Positions 1-6,585 are shown, counted from the first letter of the stretch. The stretch is 6,668 nucleotides of DNA from JANNGC01 sp043757045 (GCA_043757045.1 JAYVQC010000132.1:1-6668), one strand, 5' to 3'. Made by a program: numbers and translations. The notes: generated by a model from the sequence alone, not told the origin.

Positions 1-966
1 GGCGATTTGGTGGACGGCTACCGGCGGCGCAGCGCCATTACGGATGCCATCCTCGCCGCTTTCCGCGCGGCGTATGAACCTCCCATTCCGGGGAGCGCAC
101 GCGGCCCGCGTGCCGATTCCGGTGGCCCGCCGGAATCCTCGTCCAACAAACTGAAAATGGATGAACGAGCGTCAGGCGGGCCGCCTGACGCAGCACGCGG
201 GCCGCGCGCGCTCCCCAAACCAATCACCAAGGAGGACATCTTTTACTACGTCTATGGCGTGCTGCATTCGCCGGAATATCGCACGCGCTTCGCCAGCGAC
301 TTGAAGAAGATGCTGCCGCGCCTGCCCTTCACGCGGGAGACGGCGGATTTCTGGCGATTCAGTCAGTCCGGGCTCGACCTCGCCCAGTGGCATCTGAATT
401 ACGAAACCGTCGAGCCGTGGCCCGTGCAGGAATTCGCCAGCGAACTGCTTTTCAGTAGCGGCCAGGCATCCCTGCCTGCCGTAGAGGACGTCTTCCAGCC
501 GCCCGGAAAAAACCGAGATTCCGCAGCAGCGTCGGATGAATCCACATCTCCCACTACCACCGCGCCCAATCCACCGGGCTGGAAGCCCGGTTCTACATCA
601 GCCAAGATGGCTGACGCTACGGCCAATCCGGCGAAGGATTTCCTCGTGCAGAAGATGACCTTTGGCCGGAAGGACCGGCAGGTGGACAAGACGACCATTC
701 ATTACAACGCGCAGATCACGCTCACCGGCATCCCGCTCGAAGCCTACGATTACGTGGTGAACGGCAAGCCCGCTCTCGAATGGATCATGGAGCGCTACCA
801 GGTGAGCGTGGACAAAGACAGCGGCATCCGCAACGACCCGAACGATTGGGCGCGCGAGCACGGCCAGCCCCGCTACATCCTCGACCTCCTCAAGCGCGTG
901 GTGCGCGTGAGCCTGGAGACGATGAAGATTGTGAACGCGCTGCCGGGGCTGAATGAGCGGAAGTGA
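1..966 (+). CDS. Type ISP restriction-modification enzyme, C-terminal part (5' end outside window)
   Basis: This is the C-terminal end of a single-polypeptide type ISP restriction-modification enzyme (LlaGI/LlaBIII-like), which in full joins an Mrr-like nuclease, a helicase, an adenine methyltransferase and a target-recognition domain. The frame is open from base 1, so the apparent TTG start at 7 is not a real start; the stop is TGA at 964-966. I recognise the family from conserved blocks: PITKEDIFYYVYGVLHSPEY (nt 220-279), HLNYETVEPWP (391-423), and nt 661-930, which includes FGRKDRQVDK, TIHYN, LTGIPLEAYDYVVNGK, EWIMERYQV, KDSGIRNDPNDW, YILDLLKRVVRVS. These belong to the part after the methyltransferase core, taken as the target-recognition end. 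Two stretches do not look like the family: nt 88-219 (Gly/Pro/Ala/Arg-rich) and nt 455-640 (Ser/Thr/Pro/Ala-rich). Both coincide with palindromic repeats inserted in frame. The enzyme should act in the cytoplasm against unmodified foreign DNA; whether it still works with these insertions cannot be told. The family call is from remembered sequence patterns. Confidence 0.88.
   Translation, partial: GDLVDGYRRRSAITDAILAAFRAAYEPPIPGSARGPRADSGGPPESSSNKLKMDERASGGPPDAARGPRALPKPITKEDIFYYVYGVLHSPEYRTRFASDLKKMLPRLPFTRETADFWRFSQSGLDLAQWHLNYETVEPWPVQEFASELLFSSGQASLPAVEDVFQPPGKNRDSAAASDESTSPTTTAPNPPGWKPGSTSAKMADATANPAKDFLVQKMTFGRKDRQVDKTTIHYNAQITLTGIPLEAYDYVVNGKPALEWIMERYQVSVDKDSGIRNDPNDWAREHGQPRYILDLLKRVVRVSLETMKIVNALPGLNERK
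90..216. repeat. Inverted palindromic repeat pair inserted in frame in the type ISP gene
   Basis: The ends 90-113 and 193-216 are 24-base inverted repeats with one mismatch (position 99). Inside are four palindromes: 97-104/106-113, 115-122/130-137, 169-179/181-191 (11 bp, perfect, one central base) and 193-200/202-209 (one mismatch). They form two arms of two hairpins each around an unpaired spacer at about 138-168. Read outside-in on either strand, each arm has GGAG, one base, then a hairpin. The coding frame runs through without a stop. Pro-Ile is encoded on both sides (82-87 and 220-225), 46 codons apart, and relatives as I remember them go almost directly from this Pro-Pro-Ile to Thr-Lys-Glu-Asp. 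This looks like a non-autonomous mobile palindromic element that became protein sequence. The structure is seen directly; mobility is inferred. Confidence 0.85.
455..620. repeat. GTAG-hairpin REP-like units in inverted arrangement, in frame in the type ISP gene
   Basis: On the minus strand, 620-574 reads GTAG (620-617), two bases, a 7-bp stem with 3-base loop (614-608/604-598), one base, GTAG (596-593), two bases, and a second 7-bp stem with 3-base loop (590-584/580-574). On the plus strand, 455-506 starts the same way: GTAG (455-458), four bases, a 6-bp stem with 4-base loop (463-468/473-478), GTAG (481-484), then a decayed second site that keeps the bases CTTCCAGCC (492-500), also found in the other arm. 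The two arms are therefore inverted, diverged copies around a spacer at about 507-573. A GTAG just 5' of a small hairpin is the hallmark of REP sequences recognised by RAYT (TnpA-REP, Y1/HUH) transposases in gammaproteobacteria. The frame stays open and encodes a Ser/Thr/Pro/Ala-rich linker. Confidence 0.75.
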
Positions 967-1081
967 GCGAGTGCCACGGAGAGGGAGAAGTTTCTTTGTG
1001 CTCTCTACGTTCTTTGCGGCCAATGCTTCCGCGTGGTTCGCGGTTCCCAAAGCCGTGACCATCCGTGTGCGTCCGTGGTTG
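967..1081. repeat. Convergent intergenic region with degenerate 9-10-base periodic GT/CT-rich motif
   Basis: This gap between two converging genes has no gene. It contains runs of a loose motif repeating every 9-10 bases: TTTGTG, TCTACG, TTTGCGG at 994-1019; TTCCGCGTGG and TTCGCGG at 1027-1043; TCCGTGTGCG and TCCGTGG at 1062-1078. An imperfect hairpin can form between 977-985 and 1001-1009 (eight pairs, one mismatch, 15-base loop). From memory, similar G/T-rich strings such as 'tccgtgtccatccgtgg' occur between genes in many environmental bacterial genomes, including Verrucomicrobia, with no known function. No clear intrinsic terminator for the plus-strand gene is visible here. Confidence 0.5.
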
Positions 1082-1113
1082 AAAAAAGATGGCCGCGCCT
1101 TTACAGGCGCAGC
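1082..1113 (-). terminator. Intrinsic terminator after the DUF1501 gene
   Basis: On the minus strand, eight bases after the DUF1501 stop codon (TGA, 1123-1121), bases 1113-1105 pair with 1100-1092. The stem is nine base pairs with one G-U and a GTAA loop (1104-1101). CATC and six T (1087-1082) follow. A stem of this GC content followed by a U-run fits Rho-independent termination, ending the PSD1-DUF1501 unit and limiting read-through into the converging type ISP gene. The four bases between stem and U-run weaken the match slightly. Confidence 0.6.
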
Positions 1114-1120
1114 TACAGGC

Positions 1121-2578
1121 TCACGCCAGAATCCCTTTCACCACTTCGCCGTGGATGTCGGTGAGGCGGAAGTCGCGGCCCTGGAAACGGTAGGTGAGTT
1201 GCTCGTGATTGATGCCGAGGCAGTGCATCACGGTCGCGTTCAGGTCGTGGATGTGAACGGGGTTCTCGGTGATGTTGTAGCAGAAGTCGTCGGTCTCGCC
1301 GTAGCTGAGGCCGGGCTTGATCCCGCCGCCGGCCATCCAGACGGCGTAATTGCGCCCGTGATGATCGCGTCCGTAATTCTCCTTCTCAATCTTGCCCTGC
1401 GAATAAACGGTGCGACCGAATTCGCCGCCCCAGATGACGAGCGTGTCGTCGAGCAGGCCGCGTTGCTTCAAGTCCTTCACGAGCGCGGCGCTGGGCTGGT
1501 CGGTGTCCTTGCATTGCTCGCGCATGCGCTTGGGCAGGTTGCTGTGCTGGTCCCAGCCGCGATGATAAAGCTGCGTGAAAGTGACGCCACGCTCGGCCAT
1601 GCGGCGCGCGAGCAGACAGTTGTAGGCGAAGGTGCCGGGCTTCTTCACGTCGGGTCCATACATCTCCAGCGTCGCTTCGCTCTCCTTGGACATGTCCGTC
1701 AAGTCCGGGACGGAAGTCTGCATGCGATACGCCATTTCGTATTGGGCAATGCGCGTGTTGATCTCCGGATCGCCGAACGCCTGAAACTGTTTCGCGTTCA
1801 ACTTCGCCGTGGCGTCGAGCATCCGGCGGCGCGCGGTCGCGTCAATGCCGGCGGGATTCGAGAGATACAAAACCGGATCGCCCGTGCCGCGGAACTGCAC
1901 GCCCTGATATTCGCTCGGCAAAAATCCTGAACCCCACAGGCGCGTGTAGAGCGGCTGGTCGCTCTCCTTGCCGTTGGAAATCATGACCACGAAGCCGGGC
2001 AGATTCTCGTTCATCGAGCCGAGTCCGTAGCTCAACCACGCGCCCGTGCAGGGCCGGCCCGGCTGCTGAAACCCGGTCTGGATGAAGGTGATGGCCGGGT
2101 CGTGATTGATGGCCTCGGTGTTGACGGTCTTGATGACCGCGATGTCGTCGGCAATGCCCGCGATATGGGGAATCGCTTCGCTGAACCAGGTCCCCGCCTT
2201 CCCGTGCTGGGAGAATTTCATGATCGACTTCACGCACGGGAAATTCTTCTGCCCGCTGGTCATGCCGGTGATGCGCTGGCCCATGCGGATGGATTCGGGC
2301 AACTCGGTGTTGTGCAACTTCTCCAGCGCGGGCTTGTGGTCGAACAGATCGATTTGCGACGGGCCGCCCGCCATGAAGAGCTGGATCACGCGCTTGGCCT
2401 TGGGCGGAAAGTGCGGGATGCCCGTCAGACCGCCGTAGCGTTTCTGCTCGCCCACCATCGCGCCGAACAGGTTCGGATTCAGCAGCGACGCGAGCGCCGC
2501 GGTGCCGATGCCCGTGGCCATGCGACCGAAGAAGTGACGGCGATTGACGAGCAGTTGGTTTTCGCGAATGGGGTTCAT
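1121..2578 (-). CDS. DUF1501 family protein with twin-arginine signal
   Basis: 485 residues, a usual length for DUF1501, a family related to sulfatases and alkaline phosphatases that is very abundant in Planctomycetota and Verrucomicrobiota. No reaction has been firmly shown to my knowledge. The N-terminus has a twin-arginine motif, NRRHFF with Arg13-Arg14, followed by a small-residue hydrophobic stretch (about 20-40), so export by Tat is likely. Family motifs are GGPSQIDLFDHKP (71-83), NHDPA (158-162), HRGWDQHSN (339-347), VIWGGEFGRT (381-390), GRDHHGRN (403-410), WMAGGGIKPG (414-423), HIHDLNATVMHCLGI (442-456) and the C-terminal YRFQGRDFRLTD. The His/Asp-rich motifs look intact and could bind metal, as in the alkaline phosphatase superfamily (inference). 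ATG at 2578-2576 puts the Tat motif at the right distance. There is no Shine-Dalgarno sequence upstream (the minus strand reads CTATTTCCTC before ATG). It lies downstream of the PSD1 protein gene on the same strand, the common pairing for these families. Confidence 0.93.
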   Translation of the reverse strand: MNPIRENQLLVNRRHFFGRMATGIGTAALASLLNPNLFGAMVGEQKRYGGLTGIPHFPPKAKRVIQLFMAGGPSQIDLFDHKPALEKLHNTELPESIRMGQRITGMTSGQKNFPCVKSIMKFSQHGKAGTWFSEAIPHIAGIADDIAVIKTVNTEAINHDPAITFIQTGFQQPGRPCTGAWLSYGLGSMNENLPGFVVMISNGKESDQPLYTRLWGSGFLPSEYQGVQFRGTGDPVLYLSNPAGIDATARRRMLDATAKLNAKQFQAFGDPEINTRIAQYEMAYRMQTSVPDLTDMSKESEATLEMYGPDVKKPGTFAYNCLLARRMAERGVTFTQLYHRGWDQHSNLPKRMREQCKDTDQPSAALVKDLKQRGLLDDTLVIWGGEFGRTVYSQGKIEKENYGRDHHGRNYAVWMAGGGIKPGLSYGETDDFCYNITENPVHIHDLNATVMHCLGINHEQLTYRFQGRDFRLTDIHGEVVKGILA

Positions 2579-2603
2579 GAGGAAATAGGTTGGTATCTGT
2601 TCG

Positions 2604-2840
2604 GGAATCCTGAAGGGATTCCATCCATCAGCCCAGGGTTGCGAGCCTGCGAGCTACCCTGGGTCCGGCGGAAAAATGATGGGCAACCCTGAAGGGGTTG
2701 AATCAAGACACGAAGAAGTTCCGGCCAAATATCAGAGCCGAGATTCAACCCTTTCAGGGTTGATACCATTTGTCTGGCGCAACCCAGGGTAGCTCGTGAC
2801 TCGCAACCCTGGGCTGGATGATTCAATCCTTTCAGGATTG
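2604..2840. repeat. Large inverted pair of three-hairpin units between the two minus-strand genes
   Basis: This element nearly fills the 303-base gap 2579-2881. Six hairpins lie in mirror order. Left arm: 2604-2610/2616-2622, 2632-2639/2656-2663 and 2684-2689/2695-2700. Right arm: 2746-2751/2757-2762, 2783-2790/2806-2813 and 2824-2829/2835-2840. The left arm is the inverted copy of the right. Bases 2684-2704 and 2742-2762 match over 21 bases with one mismatch, and the CCCAGGGT...ACCCTGGG hairpins share most of their loop. The small hairpins have TGAAG loops on the left and TTTCA on the right. The central spacer 2705-2741 is not symmetric. RNA of the region could fold either as local hairpins or as one long arm-to-arm duplex. 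I see no promoter in it. From memory, close relatives of this sequence are scattered in Verrucomicrobia and Planctomycetes genomes. It may affect expression of the downstream gene (inference). Confidence 0.85.
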
Positions 2841-2881
2841 CGGCATCGGCAACGTTCCAGCGTGTTGAATTCTGGCTCATC

Positions 2882-5800
2882 TCAGTTCTTCGTGATCGTC
2901 TCGTCGAGGTTCAGGATCGTGTTCGCCACCATCGTCCACGCGGCGAGTTCGGCACGGTCGTAATTGGGATTGGCCCGGAAGGAGCCAATGGCGAGCAGCT
3001 TCTCCGCCTCGTCCTTCTTCTGCTGGTATTCGGCCAACTGCTGCTTGAACAGGTCGAGCAGCACCTTGGATTCGTAATTGGAAAGGTTCCGGCTGGTCGC
3101 GAGACGGAAGCCGTGGGCGAGGCGCGATTCCGTGTCCTTGCCGCCTTCATTCATCATGCGCTGCGCCAGCGCGCGCGAGGCCTCGAGGATTTGCGGGTCG
3201 TTCATCAGTGCGAGCGCCTGGAGCGGCGTGTTCGTGCGCGGGCGGCGGACGACGCAATACTCGCGCGTTGGCGCGTCGAAGATCATCATGTTGGGCGGCG
3301 GACTCTGGCGTTTCCAATAGGTGTACATGCTGCGGCGATACTGGGAGTCGCCGGTGTCGGGCACGTACTTCTGCGAGTTGTTGAACGAGACCGCTTCCCA
3401 CAAACCACCGGGCTGATACGGCTTCACGCTTTTGCCGCCCGCCCGTTCCACCAGCAGGCCGCCGATGTAGAGTGCGGTATCGCGGACGGACTCGGCATCC
3501 ACGCGGAAGCGCGGACCACGCGCCAGCAGGCGGTTCTCCGGATCACGCGTAAGCATTTGCGGCGTCACCTTCGAGGACTGGCGATACGTGGCGGAGGTCA
3601 CGATGAGGCGGTGAAGTTTCTTCACGTTCCAGTTGGATCGGAATTCTGTCGCCAGCCAGTCGAGCAGTTCGGGATGCGAAGGATTGTCGCTCTGCACGCC
3701 GAAGTCTTCCGTCGTCTTCACGATGCCGGTGCCGAAGTATTGCTGCCAGAAACGATTGACCGTCACGCGTGCGGTGAGCGGATGCTCGGGGAGCAGGAGC
3801 CAGCGCGCAAAGCCGAGGCGGTTCGTGGGTTGTCCCGCAGGCCACGGCGGCAGCACAGCGGGCACGCCCGGCCCGACCTTGTCACCCTTCTTGTCGTACT
3901 CGCCGCGAATGAGCATGAACGTGTCGCGCGGTTTCTCCATCTCCTTCGCGACCATCGTCGTGGGAATGGACTTGTCGATCCCGGCGTTTTCCTCCGTCCA
4001 CTTCTCCACGCTCTCGAACATCTCCTTGAACTCCGGCGAATGCAGGCGGCGATAGATGCTCTTGATCTTGGCCTGTTGCGGCGCGGTGAAGTTTTTCGTC
4101 GCGGCGAACAGCGCGGCCACGTCCGCCGGGAGCGCGTGTTCGTCATCAATGTTGTCTTTGAAAGTGAAATAGGCCGCGCCCTGCGTGGTCACGACTTTGA
4201 AGAGCAGCTTGTTCTCACCCTTCTTCAAGTTCACCGCGATCTTCACCGGGCCTTCACCAACTTTTTCTTTCACGCTGCGCTCGGCCACGAGTTTTCCGTT
4301 CACCCAGAGCTTGAAGAGATCGTCGGCGCGCGCGCTGAACTCGACCTGGCGCGGCGCGGGCAGCGTCATGATGCGGTGGAGATAAAGCGCGCCGTGCAGC
4401 CCGTGCAAATCCTGCACGAGCAGGTTGGCCTGGCCGTCGGCGAAATCTGGCTTCGCGCTCCACTTAATTTCATCGCGCACGCCGGCGTAAGTTTTCTTCA
4501 AGTCCACGGCGGTCTCGGGCGGAAAGACATTCGTGAAACCCTGCGCGGTGCTCTCGGTTTTGAAGGGCCCGAGAACCTGCCACGGATCGGCCTTGGCCGG
4601 CGAGAGCAGTTGCACCAATCCATCGTTCTGCGCCGCGCTCAGGCGGAAGTGGCCGATGGCGCGCTTGCTCGTCGAGGCTTCAAACTTCAGCGCGGCCTTG
4701 AGCGTGGCGTCGGGCTTGATGGCCAGCGGCTCGGCGGGAAGGAACAGGACGGCGTGCGCGTCTGTGAGTCCGTTCGTGTCCGACTGCCAGCCGGTTTCGG
4801 GTTTCGCGTCGATGGCCAGCGCGGCCTCGTTGCCCGCGCGCGCCGAATCCGCCAGGGCTTGGGTGAATTTGATCTTCACCGGCTTGGCATTCGTGCCGGG
4901 GTAAATGATCTCGGCCTCAAACTCCGAGAGCCGAAAGTTGCCGTCGTCCGCGCGCCCGGAAGCCTTCAGCGGCAGCGAGTCATGCGGCAGCGCCTCCAGG
5001 CGCACGGCAGCGAGATTTCCCGGCTCGAGCTTGAGCTTCACTTCGTAAATGTCCTTGGGCGGGTTGGTCCCACGCGCCAGCACCGAGTTGTCCGCACCGA
5101 TGGTGAACTCGGTTCCGTTCGTGGATTTTACCGACTCCGGTTTCAAAACCGTCCAGCCTTCGCTGAGCTTGCTGCGCCACTGCGCTTCCCACGCGGGCTG
5201 TTTCGTGTCGAGTTCGGGCATCGGTGCGTCGAGTTTCTTCCGTCCGTCCGCGAGCAAGGTTTTCAATTCGCCCTGCCGCCGCGTTTGATCCATCGAGGGC
5301 ACCTTGATCGAAGGCGCGGGATTCGGCGCGTTGTTGTCCATGACCGACTCGTTCAGGTTGTTGAAGATCGAGTAGAGACCGTAATATTCGCTGTGCCGGA
5401 TCGGGTCATACTTGTGCGTGTGGCAACGGCAGCACGTCATCGTCAGGCCCATCCAGATCGTGCTCGTCGTCTCCACGCGGTCGAAGGTGTACTTGGCCTG
5501 ATACTCCTCCACGATGGCTCCGCCTTCGCCGGTGCTGAGATTGCAACGCACGTAGCCGGAACCAATCTGTTGATCCACCGTGGCCTCCGGCAGCAGGTCG
5601 CCCGCGATCTGCTCGGTGGTGAATTGATCAAACGGCATGTTCTTGTTGAACGCGTTGATGACCCACTCGCGGTACTTCCACAGGCTGCGCTCGGAATCAA
5701 TGTGGTAGCCGTGCGAGTCCGCGTAGCGCGCGGCGTCCAGCCAGTACCGGGCCGCGTGCTCGCCGTAGCGCGGTGAGTCGAGCAATCGATCCACGACCTT

Positions 5801-6451
5801 CTCGTAGGCCGCGGGTGATTTGTCCGCGAGGTAAGCGTCCACTTCTTCCGGCGTCGGCGGCAAGCCGGTGAGATCAAAACTCGCGCGGCGAATTAGCGTC
5901 GTCTTGTCCGCTTCCGGCGCGGGCTTCAGCTTTTCCTTCTCCAGTTTCGCGAGCACGAACCGGTCGATTTCATTCTTCGCCCACTTCTTGTCCTTCACTT
6001 CCGGCAAGACGGGGCGCTTGGGATTTTCGTAGGCCCAATGCGTTTGCCACGGCGCGCCTTCGGCGATCCAGCGTTTGAGCAAATCAATTTGCGTGGCGGT
6101 GAGTTTCTTGCCGGTCTTCGGCGGCGGCATCACGTCGTCTTCGTTCTTCGTGGTGATGCGTTCGACGAGCGCGCTCTTCTTCAAGTCGCCGGGCACGATG
6201 GCGAACTCGCCGGACTTCGCGGCGTGGAAGGCGTCTTCCTTGGTGTCGAGCCGCAGCTTGGCCTTGCGCGCCTTGTCATCCGGGCCGTGGCAGGCGAAGC
6301 AGTTGTCGGAAAGGATGGGCCGGATGTCGCGGTTGAAATCAATCTTCGCCGCCTTGGGATTGTTCGCAGCAAAGCCCGGCGGCGTGAACGCCAGTAGCAT
6401 CAGCGCGACGAACCGTGCGGCGCGCAAACTCGTGACTCGTTTCGGCATCAT
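2882..6451 (-). CDS. PSCyt1-PSCyt2(DUF1549)-PSD1(DUF1553) secreted cytochrome-like protein
   Basis: A very large exported protein. The frame allows a start at 6526 (1214 residues), but I prefer the ATG-ATG at 6451/6448. From there a clear Sec signal follows: Met-Pro-Lys-Arg, then RAARFVALMLLAF, with likely cleavage after GFAA. The extra 25 residues in front look like an unlikely extension. Neither start has a clear Shine-Dalgarno. Numbering from 6526: PSCyt1 about 62-160, with haem motif CFACH (76-80) and a candidate distal Met in DDVMPPP (Met133); DUF1549/PSCyt2 about 184-390, with LTGLPPTPEEVD and a second CxxCH, CCRCH (365-369), in TCCRCHTHKYDP; a long middle part 420-870; DUF1553/PSD1 about 902-1210, with LTARVTVNRFWQQYFG, SDNPSHPELLDWLA, RRPRTNTPLQAL. 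The middle shows a beta-rich, discoidin-like stretch (about 500-640) and a PA14-like stretch (about 645-790; WQVLGPF, ARADDLFKLWVNGK), suggesting carbohydrate or surface binding. Likely periplasmic or surface-bound and co-transcribed with the DUF1501 gene. Its reaction is unknown; a redox role is inferred from the CxxCH motifs. Confidence 0.93.
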   Translation of the reverse strand: MMPKRVTSLRAARFVALMLLAFTPPGFAANNPKAAKIDFNRDIRPILSDNCFACHGPDDKARKAKLRLDTKEDAFHAAKSGEFAIVPGDLKKSALVERITTKNEDDVMPPPKTGKKLTATQIDLLKRWIAEGAPWQTHWAYENPKRPVLPEVKDKKWAKNEIDRFVLAKLEKEKLKPAPEADKTTLIRRASFDLTGLPPTPEEVDAYLADKSPAAYEKVVDRLLDSPRYGEHAARYWLDAARYADSHGYHIDSERSLWKYREWVINAFNKNMPFDQFTTEQIAGDLLPEATVDQQIGSGYVRCNLSTGEGGAIVEEYQAKYTFDRVETTSTIWMGLTMTCCRCHTHKYDPIRHSEYYGLYSIFNNLNESVMDNNAPNPAPSIKVPSMDQTRRQGELKTLLADGRKKLDAPMPELDTKQPAWEAQWRSKLSEGWTVLKPESVKSTNGTEFTIGADNSVLARGTNPPKDIYEVKLKLEPGNLAAVRLEALPHDSLPLKASGRADDGNFRLSEFEAEIIYPGTNAKPVKIKFTQALADSARAGNEAALAIDAKPETGWQSDTNGLTDAHAVLFLPAEPLAIKPDATLKAALKFEASTSKRAIGHFRLSAAQNDGLVQLLSPAKADPWQVLGPFKTESTAQGFTNVFPPETAVDLKKTYAGVRDEIKWSAKPDFADGQANLLVQDLHGLHGALYLHRIMTLPAPRQVEFSARADDLFKLWVNGKLVAERSVKEKVGEGPVKIAVNLKKGENKLLFKVVTTQGAAYFTFKDNIDDEHALPADVAALFAATKNFTAPQQAKIKSIYRRLHSPEFKEMFESVEKWTEENAGIDKSIPTTMVAKEMEKPRDTFMLIRGEYDKKGDKVGPGVPAVLPPWPAGQPTNRLGFARWLLLPEHPLTARVTVNRFWQQYFGTGIVKTTEDFGVQSDNPSHPELLDWLATEFRSNWNVKKLHRLIVTSATYRQSSKVTPQMLTRDPENRLLARGPRFRVDAESVRDTALYIGGLLVERAGGKSVKPYQPGGLWEAVSFNNSQKYVPDTGDSQYRRSMYTYWKRQSPPPNMMIFDAPTREYCVVRRPRTNTPLQALALMNDPQILEASRALAQRMMNEGGKDTESRLAHGFRLATSRNLSNYESKVLLDLFKQQLAEYQQKKDEAEKLLAIGSFRANPNYDRAELAAWTMVANTILNLDETITKN

Positions 6452-6585
6452 GGTGTTGTTTTCGGGAATCCCGCCCAAGCTAAGGGCACCCCGCGATGAA
6501 ATCGACGAAGTTTTGCGCATCGGCATTGAAAGTTTCTCGGGGAAGTAGTGACAGCGCGCATCTCGTTTTGGTTCGCGTGGGAAAA
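6452..6585. other. Upstream region of the PSD1 gene, no promoter recognised
   Basis: I see no convincing -35/-10 pair or operator on the minus strand. If the GGAG-hairpin element to the right ends transcription (its left hairpin is followed by TTTT on the minus strand, 6585-6582), the promoter for the PSD1-DUF1501 unit must lie in this stretch of about 130 bases. Part of it (up to 6526) is also open in frame with the PSD1 gene, which leaves the alternative start possible. Confidence 0.35.

Noticed and set aside
7..9. TTG as start codon of the first gene
   Set aside because: The frame is open to base 1 and the protein is only the C-terminal end of a much larger enzyme.
977..1009. Terminator for the type ISP gene
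   Set aside because: The hairpin is imperfect with a 15-base loop and no following T-run, so it does not meet the pattern of an intrinsic terminator.
953..1930. A 325-codon plus-strand frame starting inside the type ISP gene end
   Set aside because: It crosses non-coding intergenic sequence and then runs antisense to the DUF1501 gene; its sequence resembles no known protein.
2102..2692. A 196-codon plus-strand frame over the DUF1501 start and part of the repeat
   Set aside because: It is mostly antisense to the N-terminal half of DUF1501 and has no family signature.
2604..2840. A CRISPR array
   Set aside because: The repeats are inverted rather than direct, differ in length, and have no regular unique spacers.
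2575..2880. The 101-codon minus-strand frame as a real protein gene
   Set aside because: It consists almost entirely of the inverted hairpin repeat and has no ribosome site or domain. I keep only the coupling arrangement as a finding.
3113..5776. An 887-codon open frame on the plus strand opposite the PSD1 gene
   Set aside because: Its protein is Arg/His/Val/Leu-rich with no recognisable domain, and it lies fully antisense to a gene with clear family motifs. Long antisense frames are common in GC-rich genes.
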